64,000 nucleotides of DNA from Cerrena zonata. Lineage: Eukaryota; Basidiomycota; Agaricomycetes; Polyporales; Cerrenaceae. Where the stretch lies: the NCBI GenBank assembly GCA_038087015.1, contig JASBNA010000037.1, forward strand, positions 1 through 64,000, in the 5' to 3' direction. The notes beneath the pieces are model-generated. The model was not told where the DNA came from, did not search any database, and worked only from the letters and a program-made list of their open reading frames with translations. Each line of letters starts with the position of its first letter. The first letter of the stretch is position 1. This document shows, piece by piece, positions 20,911 to 32,492 of this stretch. Made by a program: the position numbers and the translations under genes.

Positions 20911-23880
20911 ATATCTCAACATGGATACATTTCTTGCTCTGTAAAGTTACATTTTATCTTGCTTTACTGTATATTTGTGGTCGTGAACTTGGGATGGATT
21001 ATATTTAGTTTAATTTATGCTAGTTTATCTTGGAAATTTGACCTTCTTATGTTACACACTTGTATCCAGAATATTGTAGATAGTTTTCTAGTTTGACAGT
21101 GCAATCTAATACCTGTGGTTCCCTCTAATTTATTGCGTGAATAAGTGGGAAAACAACTCTGTAAATAATTATGGAAAAGCACTGGCGGTGGGAATTACCG
21201 GTGGAAATTACCGGTGAGGCAAGATAATCAGAGGAAAGATAAGGAGAGGAAGGCAGATGTGTCTTATCTTATCTAAGAAAGGGTATATGGGGCAGGTACC
21301 ACTGAAATATAGCAAGTGTGCATAGCTCAGTTGGTTGAACGCGTTAATTCGTGCATGGAGGCGTGGCAGAGCCCTAGGTTCAAGCTGCGCCAGTGTCTAT
21401 CGTTACTCCGGTAATTAGGGCACCGCCTTCTAGCTCATGTGACTTCTCTCCCATCATCTCTCTTCATTCTAATAACTCTCCTCATTTTATCTTTTTTTTT
21501 GACACCGCTACAGATGTCGTACTCACTGTTTTCCTAAAATGGTAACTTTTCTCTCTTACTTTCTTTTCTCTCTCTTCAACCTGTGTATCTACTGTTACCT
21601 CACTACTTTTCTCATTGTAGAATGTCTGTACTGTCTCCAACTCTTCCATTCAATCAAAATATCAAACATACTCACTGTTTCAATTTTACTTTTTCTGCAC
21701 CAAAGCAAGTTCTCTGTATATTTCTCACTGTGACTACTTGTTTATGAGTGTTGTATACCTTGTATCTTCTCATTAGTTTGTCATTTCTCTGTCAATGTCA
21801 CTCATCAATGTCAAAATAACAAGTTTTAGTTGTCTGTATTTTTTTTCTCAAATCTTCAATCTTCAATTTGACCATTACAATGGCTTCAACTGTTCTAATA
21901 TTTCCTCAACCAAGTGAACTTTGTAAAATGTATACTGCAGTTCTACCTCTGTTGATAGAATCTGTTGCTTGCTAACTATCTAATAGCAGATTTTGCTGCC
22001 CTGAACAATATTTGATTGCAGACAGTGACCAACAAACTGTAGAAGCATTAATAGAGATAATTTATTGTACCCTAACTTATCTACAAGGGGGTAATAATGT
22101 GACTTACAAAAAAGATGGCAAAGATAATGAATAGAGTGAGGGGGTATATGCAACCCTAACTCATCCAATGGGCAAGCAAAGACAGATACAAAAAATAATA
22201 ATGGTGAGGGAAATATGATGGTGAGAGTGGGTGTGATGATATAAGGAAACATGATAGTGGGAAATATAATGAGGGGGAATATGATAGAGGGGGACACAGT
22301 GAGGGGATATGGTGAGGAGACATGGTGAGAAACACAGTGAGGGGACATAGTGAGGGGATACAGTGAGGGAAGACACAGTGAGGCATATGACAGAAGGGGC
22401 ACATGACAGGAGGGGCACATGACAGGAGGGGCACATGACAGGAGGGGCTAGATACGCAACCCTAACTCATCCCAGAAAACCCTAAGTATGACAAATAATG
22501 ATGAGAGATGACAGATGAGAAAAAAAAAAGTGAGTCAGGAGTGATTTGAATAGAGACACAGCATTCAAAATGGTAAGGGGATAACTTCAGATAATCCCCA
22601 TCAATCCCCTTGCCAAAATGAGAACCCCCATCAATCCCCGTGACCAAAAAGGAAACTGCCAAGAATTTCCACTGCAATATATGTCATGATGGGGATTTGA
22701 TGGGGATTGGGGGGGATTTGGGGGGATTGCAACATATACAGGCAGGGGGACATACCAGAACTGCCATGTATGGGTTGGCTGTGTTGGCGCCTACTCAGGA
22801 CCTGAGTAGGACCGGTAATAAGTGTTATAAAAGGCATAGGTTGAGAGTTTTCTCTTCATCCAATTTGCATGCTGTATTTTGCTTTTGAATATCTTTGGGA
22901 AGTTTTTATTCAAAATTATTCTCTGCTGCCCACTTACAATATTGTTCCTATAGATAATGTAAATATGATATAAAGCTAAATAATAGTCAAAGCAAAATGA
23001 GACTTATAAAGTGGTGAGTGTTATGGATGAAGTCCTAAGTCATTCTAGTTCTGGGTTTAAATGGTTCAAGTCTGAGGTTCTGGTTCTAAGTAGAGCAGAT
23101 GCATCTAGGTCAGGTTAAGGAGCTAACTATAATATGTATAGGGTATATATAGTTAGAGGAGGTCCCCCTTCCTAGCCAATCAGATAAATAGTATAAGTTG
23201 TATGAGAATGAAAAATGAGTCAGAGTACGACAAATGAGTCATGTGGAAAGGAACAATAAGTCAGCGTATGACAAACAAGAGTGAGTCATGGTGCAAGATA
23301 AGAAGTCATGGAGCACATCAGCAGACAATAGGGTGAGAGTGTAACATGTGCTACATCATGTGAGTGCTAAAACATCTATGAGGTGTAGATAGATAGTGAG
23401 TCTAGATAGAAATGATGTCATAGTACAGATAAGATGAAGAGGAATGAGATATGGTAATGAAAAAGTAATGTTCATTGTAACAGTGAGCTTTCAAATAATA
23501 TCAGAATGTTAAGATATCTGCTATAAACTTCTATCCTTGAAGCTGACCATGAACCTTTCTATCATAAAAGATTGGGACTTAGGAAATATTGTATAACATT
23601 ATATTAGTACTTACAGACACCATTTACATTACCAATATTGCTTCTCACCACCAGATAGTAAGATCTTGCTAATTCATAGTTCAAAAAAATTATCTATATC
23701 ACAACTATATTAAAGTGCTGATAGAGTGTGATTGTTGATTAGCTGAACATTGATATCTTTAAGAAATCCTTTATCATCTATGAGGTCTGAAAAGAGAATT
23801 TTCTGTTTCTTTCATTCTAATTTGTACTATTAATTAAAAGCAATTTTTGTAGTAATGAAATAAAAATATATACTACTAGG
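20911..23880. other. AT-rich, repetitive, largely non-coding region
   Basis: No gene is supported. It contains a tRNA-like element (21317-21395), a T-rich stretch (21480-21900), a purine-biased tract with near-tandem GTGAGGGGA(T/C)A units (22210-22390) ending in three GAGGGGCACATGACAG units (about 22390-22449), and a G-rich stretch (22688-22732). At about 23010 the sequence TGTTATGGATGAAG begins a stretch with the look of a decayed LTR, but I could not find the matching partner or polyprotein. Confidence 0.5.
21317..21395 (+). repeat. tRNA-like element (SINE-head candidate)
   Basis: A-box-like TAGCTCAGTTGGTTGAACG (21323-21341) and B-box-like GGTTCAAGCTG (21378-21388), 55 nt apart. Spacing and the internal ATGGAGG match the element at 18240-18316. 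No acceptor stem is visible. Confidence 0.5.
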
Positions 23881-24285
23881 TTATTTCTTTTTTTGCTTTG
23901 AAGTAGATATTGTGGCTGTTGGTGCTATAACAGCTCCATCAGAGGTATCACCCTCATCAGAGCTTTGCCCTATATCTGATTCCATCTCTGACTCAATGAC
24001 AGAGAGTGTACACTTTTCTGTGTGCAAGCATAAGTTAGTGTTATATAATGACAAGGTAAACATACAGGTCCAACTTGGATTTGATATAATCTCAACATTT
24101 ATTTCATCATCATTATCACCATTGTCTTCAATTATAGTTGGAGAGCTTGAGAGAATTGAGGCTAGAGAACCAGAGTGGGGATGAACATTAGATGTCATAG
24201 GCAGAAGAGATGGCAATGACTTTAAGTTGTGGTGTGCCTCTTTATGAGCATGACAAAGGGTTTCATTCTGATAGGTGAGTTTCAA
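23881..24285 (-). CDS. Hypothetical short protein, possibly a transposon remnant
   Basis: A 134-residue open frame with CHAHKEAHH near the N-terminus and an acidic, Ser/Asp-rich C-terminus (NGDNDDEINVE, ESEMESDIGQSSDEGDTSD) ending in a Lys tail. The frame may start earlier and be spliced. It stands alone in an AT-rich repetitive region with no conserved domain I recognise. It could be a leftover of a transposable element or a chance frame; I weight the two equally. Confidence 0.25.
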   Translation of the reverse strand: MKLTYQNETLCHAHKEAHHNLKSLPSLLPMTSNVHPHSGSLASILSSSPTIIEDNGDNDDEINVEIISNPSWTCMFTLSLYNTNLCLHTEKCTLSVIESEMESDIGQSSDEGDTSDGAVIAPTATISTSKQKKK

Positions 24286-24559
24286 ATCACTGCAGTTATT
24301 AGGATCTCAGATTTTCTCCATTGGTTTGTGTTGGCAGGTGGGTCTGATAGACATGACAGGGGGAGAGGGGAAGTGAGGATGTATATTTGACCACACATAG
24401 TATACAGCCTTTTTATAACTACAGAGTGAAAGAGATGTCAATAAATAGTGTACATGTATCTACCTTTGAGGTGGTCAATGATTTATATCATGACTGCCCA
24501 CCAGGATGTTGAAAACAAAATTGCCCATTGTCTTGGTCAATGATCAAATGATGGATGAT

Positions 24560-24722
24560 TATTGACCATTGTCGTAAACGGTAAAGTCAAAGCCTGAGGG
24601 CTCAGGGCCCAAACCGGCTGGCCCGAATGTCAGGCCCGGCCTACAAGCCTCTATATCGGGCTTATGAAGGCTGGAGCTCAAGGACTTTACGGGCTCAAGC
24701 CTTAGCCCGCACATCACTATTT
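24560..24722. repeat. GGGC/GCCC-rich repeat at the break of the deaminase-family copy
   Basis: Dense short inverted GGGCC/GGCCC words (for example GAGGGCTCAGGGCCC, GGCTGGCCCG, CAGGCCCGGCC). The block begins exactly where homology of the gene at 25303-24723 to its paralogs ends. This suggests that an inserted repeat or a rearrangement truncated the gene. Confidence 0.5.
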
Positions 24723-25303
24723 CCCGGGGAGAGTGCCTCAGTCGACTTGGAGAAGGCCATGGTGGCACAGAATATTTTGTCGATGTCGTCGAGATAACCC
24801 ATGACTGCCACTGACAGCGAGCCTGACCATTGGAACTGCGACATTTGATTCCTGTAACTTTCATAGCACATATGCCACTTTGACAAGCGAGAGCGAAGGA
24901 GGGGGAGATGGGTGTCAAGAATGCAGGTAGCGAGCTGCATGTTTTCTCTAGGCTTCTCAGCCCTACTACGAGAACACGCAAGCATATGTTTCCAGACGGT
25001 TTCAAGAATCACTTGTAGTGAGGAGGGATCTGAGTGAGGAATGTCATCAGAAGTGTTAGCAGCGACGGTAGCTACGATCTCGTCTTGAATCATGGTCAAC
25101 ATCATAGCAAAACGGTCGCCATGATGGGGGCGAGTGTGAAGACAGAAAGCGAGTGCATCAAGCAGTTTCCGGACGACCGGGTCACCTCTGAATCTCTTCT
25201 CACCCAGAGGGATTCCAGCATAGTGACGAAACTCGGAGATGTCATAGGATAATGCGGAAACAAGCTGTATAGTCTCGGGGATCGAGAGCATTGCTGCATC
25301 CAT
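24695..25303 (-). pseudogene. OTT_1508-family gene copy A, N-terminal part only
   Basis: Start ATG 25303. It is closely similar to the N-terminal exon of the genes at 40016 and 45524 (LSIPETIQLVSALSYDISEF; FRGDPVVRKLLDALAF; HTRPHHGDRFAMMLT; DEIVATVAANTSDDIP; THLPLLRSRLSKWHMCYESYR). Similarity stops after AFSKSTEALS near 24723. The second exon with the deaminase motifs is absent, so the copy cannot be catalytic. It lies on the opposite strand and about 15 kb from the tandem array. Confidence 0.7.
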
Positions 25304-25784
25304 TGCGGTAGTGTATCGAGGAGAACGAGAATCAAAATCCCGAGTTGATCAGCCTGATGACCCCTCAAAGGAAAACGTATTGAAACATTCATACTACTAC
25401 TAGCAAGTAGGGTACAGGGTGAAGCACATCATGGTCAAAACGTGTCGTATACAGGCGTCGAAACACATTATATTTCGTTATGAATATACGTGACAGTGCG
25501 TGTAGAGTACATCGAAAGGCGTACGGGCGTGTGCAACTGCGTGGTAAAGTACGTGAACATTGGACATTGGAATAACAAACATTGCAACAGACGTGAAAGC
25601 AATCATGAAAGCAACCATAGACAACAATAAAACAGGAACAGAGTCCAACAAACGATGAAGATTGAGCGAGTAGGTAAATGGTAATGCAGCGAAGATAGAA
25701 CACGAAACGACGGAATGGGAGAAAGGGTATCGCAAGCGTAAAATAGCAGATATAGAAGAAGTAACGTCATTGCGGACTAATCCG
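25304..25784. other. Intergenic region
   Basis: This is upstream of deaminase-family copy A and downstream of the minus-strand long protein that stops at 25785. I see no repeat or exon. Confidence 0.5.
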
Positions 25785-28700
25785 CTACCTAGTAACCAGG
25801 AGCTCTCTGAGCTCGGCAATGCAGTCACTGCATCTCGCGTGCACCTCCTTTGCGTTTTCCAATAGTGGTCTAATATTTTCCGGGGTCATGGCCAGGGATA
25901 TGCTCATTGCGTCGGGTGGAGGTAACGTAGGCAATGGGTTGCCCTGTAGCTCGGGGCTATCCCCATGCCCTTGAGAAAGCCATGTCTGGGGAGGTACAGA
26001 ACGCACAGAACCGGCCAAAGCACCAGTCGGACGCTTACTTCTTGAGGGGGGGCGTCGAGGACTTGGACTGGGAGCGCCACGACCTTTGGTTTTGCCAGAA
26101 GAACTCGAAGGTCGACGAGACTGTCTTTCAGACGTCGCGCTCTGCGCCGACGTAGGCGACCGGATAGAAGGTTGGGTATTGAATGATATAGAAGTCTTCT
26201 GTGGGGACTCTCCACCTGCGCCCCAGATAGATGATTGACTCGCATTCGGCGTGCGTCGATTCTGTTGCAAGACGGCATAAGGAGATTTCCCCTTTCTACC
26301 TCTTACCGTCGAGGATCCATCGGCACCAGGACCAAATAATACTCTCGAAGCATGTTCGAGATCGGACGTACTGTCTATCTGGTCCCAGTCCTCGCCCTCT
26401 TCCGCGGTGAGATTACTCCCATGCCCTGAGCTACTGGGTGCAACGTCCTCGGCAGAAAGCTGTAACTCCTTTTTCCCGCTGACACCACGAGGACTAGCAT
26501 TAGCGCTACCGTTATTCGAATTGTCTGCAAGATTGGAAGAGGAAGAGCCAGTCTTATATTTCTGGCCTATACGGAAGATGGAAGCAAGAGAGGGTCGGCG
26601 AGGTGATGACTTGTGGCTAAGAGATGCAGGTCCAGTGGTAGCATAGGGAGAATTCGGGTGGTACTCTTTTTCCCTGAGAGATTTCATGCTTTCGGGACCT
26701 GTACTAGTCTTCGCCCGTCGGCGCTGAATGAGGGACTGTGGTCGATATCCATTTCCGTGACTAACGGCCGGCAGATTGATCGATGAATCCGTACTTGCAC
26801 CGAAACTCGTGGAACTGGGAGGGACCGCCATGGGCGGAGGTGTATGAGGGGACCGGTCAGTGGGAGGAATAGGCAACTGTTGCTGGCTCTTCTTGAGAGA
26901 CCTCAGCATATCACGAAGACCACGCATCCCAAAATGACTTCGCCTCTTCTTCATCGGCGAGGAAGAACGTTCACCAGAAGTCGAACCAGGCTGCGACGAC
27001 TCTTCGCTAGGGAGAGTAATAGTGCTACTCATCGCATCCCCCCATTTCCAATTTCTATTCACCTCCTCTTCCGGAATGTCATGGTACATCGACGAATCCG
27101 ATGTGATCATCCCGCGTAGTAGGAACAACTGGCGGGCACTAAGATCAGATCTGCCTGTAGAAGCCCTCCAAGACGAGTTTGGTGGACTGGCAATCGGATG
27201 CGGATTCGAAGCGTGCCCTAGAGTACTGCTCGCAGGCGGGGGGAGGGTTATATCAGGTCTTGGTTCATCGCCAGCAAGAGTGACAGCTCGGTCTCGACTT
27301 GCACGAGGAGTACCGACCCCACTACTTGGTTGAGGAGGCGAAGCCGTTCCTGAGGGGGCAGGAGGGCCACCACCAAGCTCTATGAGGAGTTCCGCACATT
27401 CCCAGCTGATACGGTATTTAGAATGGATCGAGTTGTAGGCCGAGGCGAGCTTCTGGTGAGTTTCCGCTTGAGCAGTAGCTTGTGGATTCGTATTAGAACG
27501 TCCACGGGAACCAGGTCGAGGAAGGTTGAATAGAGTAGGGGAAAGAGCTCGTGGCGGAGGTGGATCTGGGGGAGTAGTCGCGACGAGAAGGGTTTGGACT
27601 TCCGACACAAGAGAGTTGTATGTAGTTTGCAGTTGTCGTAGTTCTATGCGTGCAGACAGACGATATTAGACTAAAATTATTGACATAAACGGAGAAAGAC
27701 TTACGTTCGACACTCGTTGCAAAATCCCTTACCATCCCCAAATCCCTTCTTAAGCCAGACTGTGCTTGACTGATTCTTGCCGGAATTTTCAAATCACCTA
27801 ATGAACTTCGCCTAGGCACGGCTACGTTGCTAACTTCGTCCTTTGGAGGATGCGTCGAACGGCCTAAGGATGCACTTTGTTGAGGAGAAACCGATGGTTT
27901 GTTACGTACCGCTGAAGCGACAGGAGACGCTTCCTGTGACTGGAGTAATGATTCGATCCCTCGTATCGAAGAGATGGGCTCAGAATGAGACGACTGGAGA
28001 GTAGACAGACCAACACGCTGTGGTGAGGGAGGTTGCAGTTCAATCGGCGGGAGAAGGATACCCTCAACACTTGGTCGAGTTTGTTCCATACTCGGTCTTG
28101 TACGTGTTGTAGGTCTCGGAGTTGCGTCATTCTCCTGTTGAATCAGCGTAATGGGAGATGGAGTTGGAAGGCTAGGAACTGCAGGAGCGTTGGATGAAGA
28201 GGTGGAGATCCGTGGTCGTGGTCGATCTCCCGATCTCCTATCGAGGGTAGATGAAGAATCAGTCACACTGGGGACAGAACTCTTTGTTCGTTTATGTTTC
28301 CCAGAAAGACTAATCCTTCGCATCCCACCCATGAAGCCCCGACTCCCGTGTGGTTCCTCGTCTATCTTAGTCTTTGCAAGATCATCCACGCTGGCTGAAG
28401 CGGAGCGATGTTTTGAGGATGACCGGCTTCGGGGACGATTATGCTGGTAGCTTGTATGTCTTGAACTACTGGGTCTCGAACTCCTTGATTCGCTTGTTGG
28501 CGGTGGTGTTTGCATACTTGTCGGTCGCCTTGGAGTTCCAAACACGATCGTAGCGGCGCTATCCTCTTGCCCATGACCATTCTGATACTGTACCATCTCA
28601 GAAAGGTCTTCGGGGAGATCACCCGGACGTTGCGTCCGTCTCGAAGGGGTCTCTGGATCAGCAACGCGTTTGAGCAATTTATCGACACTCTTCTCGTGCT

Positions 28701-29837
28701 TGAGAGGCATAGACGGACCTGGTGGCGACCCTGCGCCTCCCCCACCATGCCGAAAAAACCATTTCGAGCTAGTCGAGTGTGGGGAACTAGATGGAGGTGG
28801 TGTTCTGGATACTTCGTGTACGGTGACTTCAGAAGGCTCAGTACTGACACGTTTTCGACGCACAGCACCAAACTTCTTCCCAACGGATCCTATTCGCGAT
28901 ACCAAGGATGCGCGTGTAGAAGTGCTGGCCTCCGGGATGGGCGCCTCCGGGTGGACAGGGAGAGCAGAGGGGACAGTTTGCTCTTGAGGTGGGGTGAGTG
29001 GTCTAGTACAGCTCTCAGTGCGATCATCGAGTTCGTAGATATTATCATCTACACGTGGTGGGCGAGATTTCTTGCGCAGACGTCTGCGTTCACGCTCTCG
29101 GTGAATAGGTGGACTAGGAGGGAGCACACCGAAAGAGCTGCCTGAGCGCGTCGGACGCAGAGCAAGATGAGCAGTAGAGGAGTAGGTGGCAGATTCAGAG
29201 TTTGGGACGCTAAAGACACTGATGGTAGGAGATCGAGGAAAGGGAGCGGGATGGTCAGATTGAAAGGAGGGAATTGGTGGTACAGGTGGCGGAGGAGTAT
29301 CACCTGGATAGACAGGGGCGCGTCTGTTGCGAGAGGTGACAGTGCGGTCTTCCTCTCTGTCCCCAAAGCCAAACTCGCCCTCGTCCGAGGAGGAAGAGGA
29401 CCAGCGAGCGGACTTGCGCGAGGGAGAGTCGATCTTGGACTCGAACTCGTCATCCCAATTCTCCATGCTTGGTCTCATACGTGATCGACGAGAGCGAGGA
29501 GAGGTGTTTTGCTTTGGGGAATCGCCCTTGTCTTGAAAGTCATCATCCCAGTTCTCGGTGGGTGCTTGACTTCGCTTGGTTGGTGTGGAGGGGCCTGGCT
29601 CTGCCCAGTGTGTAAGAGTGTTTGAACGATCCTTTGACAACGGAGCATCCTTTGATGACTCTAGTGTGTCATGACGTTGCATCCCCGTCGTCGAACGTCG
29701 TGTACCATCTTGTTGTTGAAACTCAAAGTCATCGTCCCAGTTCTCGGTGGAATCTAATTAAGATGTCAAGTCAATGGTACAAGCAACGTAGAGCGATTGA
29801 ACACACCTGGTTCAGCATTGTCGCGTAATATGGACAT
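25785..29837 (-). CDS. Long disordered protein with three ENWDD(D/E)F motifs, possibly Byr4/Bfa1-like
   Basis: Three exons: a short first exon from ATG 29837 (MSILRDNAEP), 29757 to about 27709, and about 27641-25785; both joins keep frame. Roughly 1,300 residues, mostly Ser/Pro/Arg-rich and low complexity. Near the N-terminus, TENWDDDFEF, TENWDDDFQD and MENWDDEFES occur within about 80 residues. The C-terminus is more ordered: ELRQLQTTYNSLVSEVQTLL, a helical YNSIHSKYRISWECAELLIEL, and a last helix (RPLLENAKEVHARCSDCIAELRELL). I recall WDDDF-type motifs in Byr4/Bfa1, the scaffold of the GAP complex that restrains the septation/mitotic-exit GTPase at spindle poles. That is a guess; another large scaffold protein would also fit. 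Confidence 0.6.
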
Positions 29838-30253
29838 ACGGCAACGATGAAGGAGTTTGAGAGAGTGGATGTGGCTGTCGACGTTGTCTGTGGCGACGAG
29901 GAGGATATGAGACAAGGCGGCTTCAACTCTCCAGGCGTCCAGCCAGCCATTGCTTACGTACGCAGCTCATTTCGGTCCTCATTGATCCTTTCGACTCTTG
30001 TTCAAATACAACTGTGACGGTTGCTAGAATGTACGTACGCGTATCAGTATGTTGAAATGAACAAATGTCGAGTTGACATCGAGACCAGGGCACACAATCC
30101 TCTCTCCTCCTACATTCCTCGGTCCATTTTCGAATGACGTCAATGTATTTCCCCACGCTTTGCTCTCTTTCCAATCAGTCGTCCATTTTGCATCCATTCA
30201 CTCCAAATAATGGCTAACCTACACGGCCTAGACTAACAATGTTCAAATTATAA
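29838..30253. other. Intergenic region
   Basis: Promoter side of the long minus-strand gene and 3' side of the EI24-like gene. No further feature is seen. Confidence 0.5.
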
Positions 30254-31536
30254 TCATCTCCCTTTCAACTCTGCAATGAAATGCTGTCGTTTTTCCAGAT
30301 CTATACAAACACTTGTCAATAATAAACTCCGAAACGTCACACACATTGGAAAGCTTACCATGAGCCCACATAGCAGCACCGATACGGTTCGAAATAGTAA
30401 AGACTAGCCCGATCAGAGGCAGACCTTCGAGCAGTGCAGCAGCGAACCCAAATGCTAGCAACACCGTTACAAATTCAGTAGCAACGCGATATTCATATAG
30501 AAAAATTTAAATTACCTCGGTAGTTCCATTTACGTTCTTCGATAAACACAGAGACTTCGTTAGGTGTCATACCTTTCGCCTTGAAATACTACGTAGAATG
30601 GACGTCGTTTCGTTTGTTCTGGTCAGTCTAGAGCTCAGTGAAGACGTACAGGGTTGTGTAAATGGCGGGCTGTACCCAGGGCTCGCAGCCAAGCTGAAAT
30701 GAAGATACCCACCATAGGTACCAGATGGAGAGGAGTCAACGCCACTAGAATCATATGAGATAAGGTAGCACATCCTGAGTACATATGGCTTACACTTGAT
30801 GACTGTCCTCCCGACAAAACCTGAAGCAAACTTACTCCACTGTCCACCTTTGCGGGGAACCGGAGGGGTCTCCCATTCTTCAATATACGGCCTCCAGAAA
30901 TCTTGTCCCTTCCCACGAGACTGGATGGTTTGTTCATAAGCCCGGTCTCGTGCGATGCGAAGGTTACGAGAAAGAAAGAAAGTGAGTATAAAAGTGACCT
31001 GCGAGGTCAGGAAAATCACAGTCGCGTCTGTGCGGACAAGATGAGTTAACGTAACATACGAATATATGTGAGCGTACATGTCGGCAAGTTGAAAGGCATA
31101 GGGATGCCGAATATCGCATCCCGAGACAATCCAGTTACTCGAGGGGACCTTTCGATCATGAGCTAACACTCGACTCAGACCCGAGAGAGACATACTTGAT
31201 CAAGAACAATTCCACAAACTTCCGCTGTATTTTGAACGTCACAGCCGCCTACTACCAACGTCAGTATCTCAACTTTCTCACGTGCTGTATCAGTTCATAA
31301 GAGCGAGAGAGACTAACCCAGCCAAGTCCAACAAGTACACCTCTAGTAAACCCATGTTGACATTTCTTCCATGCAGGAACATACAAGTTCTTGTCTGTAA
31401 AGAGCCTGTACACGCCCACTAGTACGTATGAGGGCGGGAACTGCAGACGAGAAGTCGATGCACGGAGATGCTGTGGCACATGCTCAATATAAGGGGGAGG
31501 GTCTGCGGTATAATCGCCAGGTAGTTGTGCACTCAT
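30254..31536 (-). CDS. Multi-pass membrane protein of EI24/Rrt8 type
   Basis: Start ATG 31536 (MSAQLPGDYTADPPPYIEHV). About seven exons, all joins in frame: first exon to near 31317, AAVTFKIQRKFVELFLI (about 31246), VPSSNWIVSG...DMYAHIYS, then a clear membrane helix (TVIFLTSQVTFILTFFLSRN). Further on come VPMVGIFISAWLRALGTARHLHNP, KAKGMTPNEVSVFIEERKWNYR, and AFGFAAALLEGLPLIGLVFTISNRIGAAMWAHDLEKRQ; stop at 30254-30256. The last block resembles the end of the EI24 / yeast Rrt8-Lds family (LLE..P..G..F...N..GAA.WA.D.EK), membrane proteins of the ER or lipid droplets. The family call is by motif memory, moderate. Exon 1 and part of intron 1 are duplicated at 37320-37592. Confidence 0.6.
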
Positions 31537-32492
31537 GAAAGTATGTTATCGACGTATGTTATCCGACAAATATGCACGTACAACTTGAAGACACAATGTC
31601 ACCTCATCCCAAAGCGCACACTTTCGTTGGATGAATTGATCGATCGGCCCAAGTTACGTAACGACCACGACGTCCCTATACCAAGTCTTGGACTCTGCAT
31701 TCACAATCAAACATATTTTGGAGGCTAACTTCAGACTTGAAACTTAGAATGAGCCGTAAGCCTCTCCCATCATCATATCATTACCTAACACCTCCCCTAT
31801 GCGCCACACTGGAGGCCGATTGATTCTCCGGATGCACAACTGAAATCACTCGTATACACGCGCTGAAACTCTAACTCGTTACTCAGCTCAAAACTGCTTC
31901 CCACCCCTTGTTATTTCCCGCCAGAAAAACCCTTGTGGGATGATGTATGGAATCCGAGCTTTCTCCGGTTGACAGGGTTGCTGCTCTCTGCTCAAGGTGT
32001 CCCCCGCGAAAATAACGTAAACGGCTCGTCTGTTATTCTAGCACTCGAACTCCCTTGCAGTTTGATATCGTTTTTGTACACGCGATTTTTTCACGCTGAC
32101 ACGAAGTGAAATTTCAATTCTCTGGACTGACATCGGCACCCAACAACAAACTCATTACCTACCCTATCCGGCTGACTGTACTCGGTGATATCGTCGTCTT
32201 TCTTACGCGTTAGCTGTGATGAAGGGCTCTCGCTAGATAAGGTGGAGAAGATTTGGGTGAGTGTCGTTCAAGACATCATATAATCAACTTTGTATAGAAG
32301 CAGATTATAGCTGTACATCGCCCGATCAAGGAGAATACTAATAGTACAAAATCACTTTGGATTTATCGCGGAAATAAGATTCGGACATTGACGCAATTCA
32401 ACCTCGCTGTAACCAATCGCCGAAGGAATCATCCCAACAAAGGACCTGGTAAATATCTATATGGCGCTCTAATCCTCCGTTCGGGATCATGG
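31537..32492. other. Intergenic region
   Basis: Upstream of the EI24-like gene and downstream of the DUF2235 gene, both on the minus strand. No exon, RNA gene or clear repeat was recognised. Confidence 0.5.

Noticed and set aside
16445..21000. DNA transposon of the KDZ type carrying the dioxygenase
   Set aside because: No transposase exon or terminal inverted repeat was found in the window.
21317..21395. Functional tRNA gene
   Set aside because: A and B boxes are present, but no acceptor or anticodon stem can be drawn.
21980..22436. Three overlapping minus-strand frames rich in Pro/Ser/His
   Set aside because: Low-complexity purine tract read in all frames; no conserved motif.
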